Assembly: GCA_030374805.1 (NCBI GenBank)
Contig: JARGSG010000085.1
Span: forward strand, 124,001-188,000
Reading direction: 5' to 3'
DNA from: Gracilaria gracilis
Lineage: Eukaryota; Rhodophyta; Florideophyceae; Gracilariales; Gracilariaceae
DNA length: 64,000 bases
Shown: positions 60,858-64,000 of the stretch, piece by piece
How the letters are laid out: every line of letters starts with the position of its first letter
Numbering within the stretch: the stretch's first letter is position 1
The notes under the pieces: generated by a model
Database searches by the model: none
What the model was told of the DNA's origin: nothing
What the model saw: the letters and a program-made list of their open reading frames with translations, nothing else
Made by a program: the position numbers and the translations under genes

Positions 60858-62100
60858 TAGATAACACGAAAGTCTGATAGAGCCACGCAATATTATAAAG
60901 ACCAAAACAATTCTTTATACTTTACGAGCTTAATAGGTAGTCGACGAGCCCTTAGACTCTATAACCGAAACAAGACGACGCGGCATAGAGTGGTAAAGCG
61001 TTCGGATGTAGTTTAGAGTTATTCCAGACCACGCAGCAACCACAGCTTCCGCCAAACTTTCCAAAGATTCATACTGCCTTCCCTCGCGATACACTTCCCT
61101 CGCCATGTGTCCCCAGACGTTCTCAATTATGTTGAGGTCTGGGGACTTCGCAGGCCAATCTAAAACATCAACCTCCTTCTCCTCCAACCAACTTTTTGTG
61201 TAATTTGACCGGTGAATAGAGGCATTGTCGTGTTGTAAAGTCCAACGTTCCCCCAATGTTTCTGCCGCAAAAGGTAGTAGCGAACGCTCCAGAGTCTCAC
61301 AATACTTCTCGGAGTTCTGTGTGCCATGAATTCTATCTAACTCGGAAAGTCCGTGGTAGGAAATAGCTCCCCAGATCATCAACGATTTCCCTCCCTGCTG
61401 CCTCTTCGAGAAAATCTCTGGCGTGGTGCGCAGATCGTGCCAGTAGCACGCCAGACCATCCGGGCCGTCGAGGTTGAACTTCTTTTCGTCGGAAAACACA
61501 ACTCGTTTCCATTTTATAGCGCCGAAGTCAAGCTTTGACTTCGCCCATTCAAGGCGGAAAACTTTGTGACTTTCGTTGAGGTATGGACCCTTCGGCATCT
61601 TCTGGTATTTGAGATACGGCCCGCTGTTTAACACCTGTTGTACGCGGCGGACGGAGACGGGCAAATCGTATTGTCGTTGGAGGTCAGAGGCACTGCACCT
61701 GGTCCTTGCGGCCTGTCGGATAATAAGCCTTGTTGCTTTTGCGGTGAGCTTCTGGTTGCGGGGTTTGAATTGCCGTTGTTGGGATGGATGCGGACGGCTC
61801 AAAAACTTTTGTATACAGCTACGGCTGCGTTTGACCTCTTCCGCGATGTGTCGTTGAGACATTCCATGGGAATGGTGAGCAAGAATCTCCGCTTTCTCGG
61901 CGTCGGTGAGTTGGGGACCTCTCGGCATTGTTAGCGGCGATGGGAGGAGAGAAAATGGACGCAATGCACGAAGAGAAGCTCTGCTTTTGCATGTACTACG
62001 TTTGAATTGTAGCGCGCTTTTCGTTTACGTTTTATGGTTTAAACAATGTTAAGGTCTTTATAAAGCTTCGTGGTCTTATAGAAATTTCGTTGCTTACTGT
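60858..62100 (-). mobile_element. Mariner/Tc1 transposon with uninterrupted transposase
   Basis: Imperfect terminal inverted repeats of about 40 bp: left ACACGAAAGTCTGATAGAGC, right (complement) GCAACGAAATTTCTATAAGA, both followed inward by TTATAAAGACC. TA lies at 62100-62101. The size of about 1.24 kb is normal. The repeats are related to those of the split mariner at 6829-15352, so both belong to one family. The exact left edge is uncertain by a few bases. Confidence 0.75.
60930..61928 (-). CDS. Mariner/Tc1 transposase (DD34E)
   Basis: A 332-residue protein starting MPRGPQLTDAEKAEILAHHS; the frame is open 12 codons further back, but this Met matches the start of the relative at 15181. Residues about 10-45 form a paired-type helix-turn-helix (GMSQRHIAEEVKRSRSCIQK). 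The catalytic residues are complete: VVFSDEKKFNLDG, WTLQHDNASIHRS and PDLNIIENVWGHM, with 34 residues between the second Asp and the Glu. The GRPR-like linker is FKPRNQKLT. The C-terminus LYHSMPRRLVSVIESKG is standard. No stop or phase change is present, so this may be an active copy able to mobilise relatives. It is transcribed leftward. Confidence 0.9.
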   Translation of the reverse strand: MPRGPQLTDAEKAEILAHHSHGMSQRHIAEEVKRSRSCIQKFLSRPHPSQQRQFKPRNQKLTAKATRLIIRQAARTRCSASDLQRQYDLPVSVRRVQQVLNSGPYLKYQKMPKGPYLNESHKVFRLEWAKSKLDFGAIKWKRVVFSDEKKFNLDGPDGLACYWHDLRTTPEIFSKRQQGGKSLMIWGAISYHGLSELDRIHGTQNSEKYCETLERSLLPFAAETLGERWTLQHDNASIHRSNYTKSWLEEKEVDVLDWPAKSPDLNIIENVWGHMAREVYREGRQYESLESLAEAVVAAWSGITLNYIRTLYHSMPRRLVSVIESKGSSTTY

Positions 62101-63206
62101 ATCAATATCTGACGCGATACGCCTGCGTTTTGTGGTCTTGGTTAGGCTTGTTACGCTGTTTACAGTGTAGAATCAGCCAGTGGACTCTGGATACGTGAGG
62201 CCTTTTTTTCTACGAGCTATCAGCCTAATGCTTTCTGGATCCATTTGGATTTCGGGGACTGTAACTGCATATTGCAGCAAGTCGCCTGGCTACTCGCAAA
62301 TGAGCGGTAGTGATAGTCTTTTGCAGTACTGATCTCTGTTCCTCACGACCAGTGTGGGTGGCAAGCTTTTGCGTAGGTTCCCTTACCGCGCAAGCGATCA
62401 AGACTACCGCCCGAGCGAGCTTGGTGCGACCCAGGCTCGCTACTTAACCAACCGCCAGCGGTCAACTAAAAGTAGGGAACCAGGAGGTGTCTGATTGAAC
62501 TCTTTGGGCCCTCGCCTTCCTCCGTCTTCCACACCTCTTAGCTTTCATACCCCGCTCTTGAACTCAAAGGAATCTCTCTCGCGGCTTTTTTTGCGACCTC
62601 TAGAGAGCCGAAGGGTTTAGTTAGGTCGCAAAATTATCGAATGAGAAATCGCTTGTAAGTTATCACTCCCTCAATTTGGGCTCGAGCCGAATCGACACGA
62701 CGTCGCCGAAGTAAAAACCCCAGCCAATCAGAAGCCGGGGCTCAACAAGTGGTACCCATCTATTTGGCCTGCATATGCAGGTAGAGCTCCGGCCCAACCA
62801 GCTCCCGTTTCTTGACCTCTACCCCAATGGGAGAGTGGGGCTCAACATCGGCCCCTTCTCTCCCAATCTTCTGTGGCCAAGTACGTAGACCGTGTGTGTC
62901 AGTGATGTCAACGAAAGCGTCGTCGACAATATTGGCTCGTAAACATTTGAATGACATCCACGACGTCGTCCATGGCGTCATTTTGTGTTTACCCCACCAC
63001 CACAATCACACCCTTTCTCTTTGATCATCGTTTTCTTACTCTCTTTGTCCCATAGGCACTTTCGATGACTGTAGAAATGTCCAAGATGAATATCAGTTCC
63101 AGTACGTTTGGCACAATTATAGATACTTTGCAACTAACCATGTCTAACTCCATTTTGTATTGAGATTCTAGGCCTACCTTTTAACCACATAATTCTACAA
63201 TCTGTA
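62101..63206 (+). other. 5' part of a second Ulp1-type MULE
   Basis: Around 62515-62570 the sequence CCACACCTCTTAGCTTTCAT then ACCCCGCTCTTG resembles the inner terminal repeat of the 7-kb MULE (CCACACACCTCTTAAGCTTT then ACCCCCGCGCTTTTG). The outer end of this second copy is not clear. The short frames at 62760-63024 are not convincing. Confidence 0.45.
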
Positions 63207-64000
63207 ATGGCTACAGATGAAAACAAAAAGGCCTCAGACCTATGCAGTGTGTTTTACAAAACGTTAGCTCTCAAAACAGGAATGAACATATCGCTTTCAG
63301 CTCAGAGATGCTCTTTAGTCCACAAACATGTGTACAGCATTGTGAGAGCCGAAATGGATCACAACCCTCTAGTCTCTCTGGTACACAGCTCGGTAGAGTC
63401 ATCCATGATATCTGCCGATGTAATGACATCTGCATTAATGGATATGAAACCAAAACCAGGCGTATGTATCTGTTCGTGTGATACAGGTGCTACTTTATCT
63501 GGTTATGTAAGACGGTTGAAAGCAAATCCGTTAGAACGCGGAATGTTCTTCGAGAACCTGAAAAGATCGTTCACCAAAAAATTGGGTGGTGATGACAATA
63601 TTCACACAGTGCTGGTTCCGTTGAACTTAAATGGTAACCATTGGGGCGTTTTGGTTGGGCACCGTTACATCGGACCTCCGCGTGCAAGAAGGGAGAGGCC
63701 TACTGTTTACTTCGGTGATAGCTTGCGGACTTCTTGTTCGAAAGAGATACTGATGTTCTTCAAAGAAGTCTTTGAATATGCAATTCTGGATGAAAAAGTT
63801 ACTGCTACAGCTTCGAAGAGGAACTACGTGCTGGACACCAGAGGCTACAAACGTCAGACAGACGGCTTCAGTTGTGGATGCTATGTTCTGGCAGTTGCTG
63901 GTGAGCTCGCCGTTGACAGAGGCTTTATACCAAAGCAGACTTACAAGTCTGGATGTAGAAGCACCCTCTCAGAGCGCTATCGATGGGCGGCTCTGAAAAG
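63207..64000 (+). CDS. Ulp1-like C48 cysteine protease, open to the window edge
   Basis: The frame from MATDENKKASDLCSVFYKTL stays open for 264 codons to the end of the window, so it is partial. DNIHTVLVPLNLNGNHWG has the catalytic His, PTVYFGDSLRTS the Asp, KRQTDGFSCGCYVLAV the Gln and Cys, all in the Ulp1/SENP order and spacing. Unlike the copy at 8451-10175, the domain is not interrupted: the Asp and Gln/Cys motifs are joined by about 50 residues (FFKEVFEYAILDEKVTATAS). No in-frame ATG occurs between the last upstream stop (63135-63137) and 63207. It ends with LSERYRWAALK, matching LTEQYRWACIK in the other copy. It is probably cargo of a second MULE whose right part lies beyond the window. 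Confidence 0.8.
   Translation, partial: MATDENKKASDLCSVFYKTLALKTGMNISLSAQRCSLVHKHVYSIVRAEMDHNPLVSLVHSSVESSMISADVMTSALMDMKPKPGVCICSCDTGATLSGYVRRLKANPLERGMFFENLKRSFTKKLGGDDNIHTVLVPLNLNGNHWGVLVGHRYIGPPRARRERPTVYFGDSLRTSCSKEILMFFKEVFEYAILDEKVTATASKRNYVLDTRGYKRQTDGFSCGCYVLAVAGELAVDRGFIPKQTYKSGCRSTLSERYRWAALK

Overview
The window is nuclear DNA from a eukaryote with few introns and a heavy load of transposons. Long uninterrupted genes, a textbook CCACCATGG start context at the first gene, LTR retrotransposons, MULE and mariner elements and many decayed frames exclude a bacterium. The mix of genes (class-3 plastid-type lipase, LtrA membrane protein, FkbM-type and fringe-like type II membrane proteins) and the intron-poor style suggest a florideophyte red alga of the Chondrus type. 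That assignment is inference only.

Layout. 0.7-5.8 kb: two convergent host genes, a BAR-domain/auxilin-like J protein and a class-3 lipase. 6.0-6.5 kb: a MITE with TTA target duplications and a long internal hairpin. 6.57-23.3 kb: a nest of insertions. The outer layer is a pair of 44-bp inverted ends with TAA flanks. Inside it a mariner element (6829-15352) is split by a 7.3-kb Mutator-like element (7052-14318; 9-bp target duplication) carrying a Ulp1 protease, zinc fingers and a decayed DDE domain. A broken Ty1/copia fossil (16739-23178) with paired LTRs and a 5-bp duplication follows. 23.6-31.3 kb: a two-frame locus with DUF6589-like, PIN-like and CXC segments, abutted tail to tail by a minus-strand frame holding two stops. 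32.5-35.3 kb: a truncated Ty3/gypsy chromovirus fossil.

35.3-40.4 kb: two tandem copies of a unit pairing a minus-strand coiled-coil protein with a plus-strand ketopantoate-reductase-like protein; copy B cuts off the end of copy A. 40.55-43.5 kb: a 990-residue protein with a ParB-like N-terminus and a C-terminal segment resembling a 2-oxoglutarate/Fe(II) oxygenase. 44.1-47.6 kb: a gene-free array with a 600-bp tandem duplication, seven copies of a 76-bp palindrome and about 122-bp tandem repeats. 47.6-50.5 kb: decayed frames with a beta-class DNA amino-methyltransferase and a SET-like tail. ParB-like, oxygenase-like, DNA methyltransferase and SET-like modules on either side of a palindrome array are the strongest candidate for an undescribed system, perhaps a chromatin- or DNA-modifying selfish element.

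50.5-53.0 kb is AT-rich and holds a MULE remnant. 53.0-56.0 kb has an FkbM-family type II membrane protein and a disrupted fringe-like glycosyltransferase. 57.3-59.2 kb encodes LtrA. 60.9-62.1 kb is a mariner with an uninterrupted transposase. From about 62.5 kb a second Ulp1-bearing MULE begins and runs off the window; its Ulp1 frame is open to the edge with all four catalytic-site residues.
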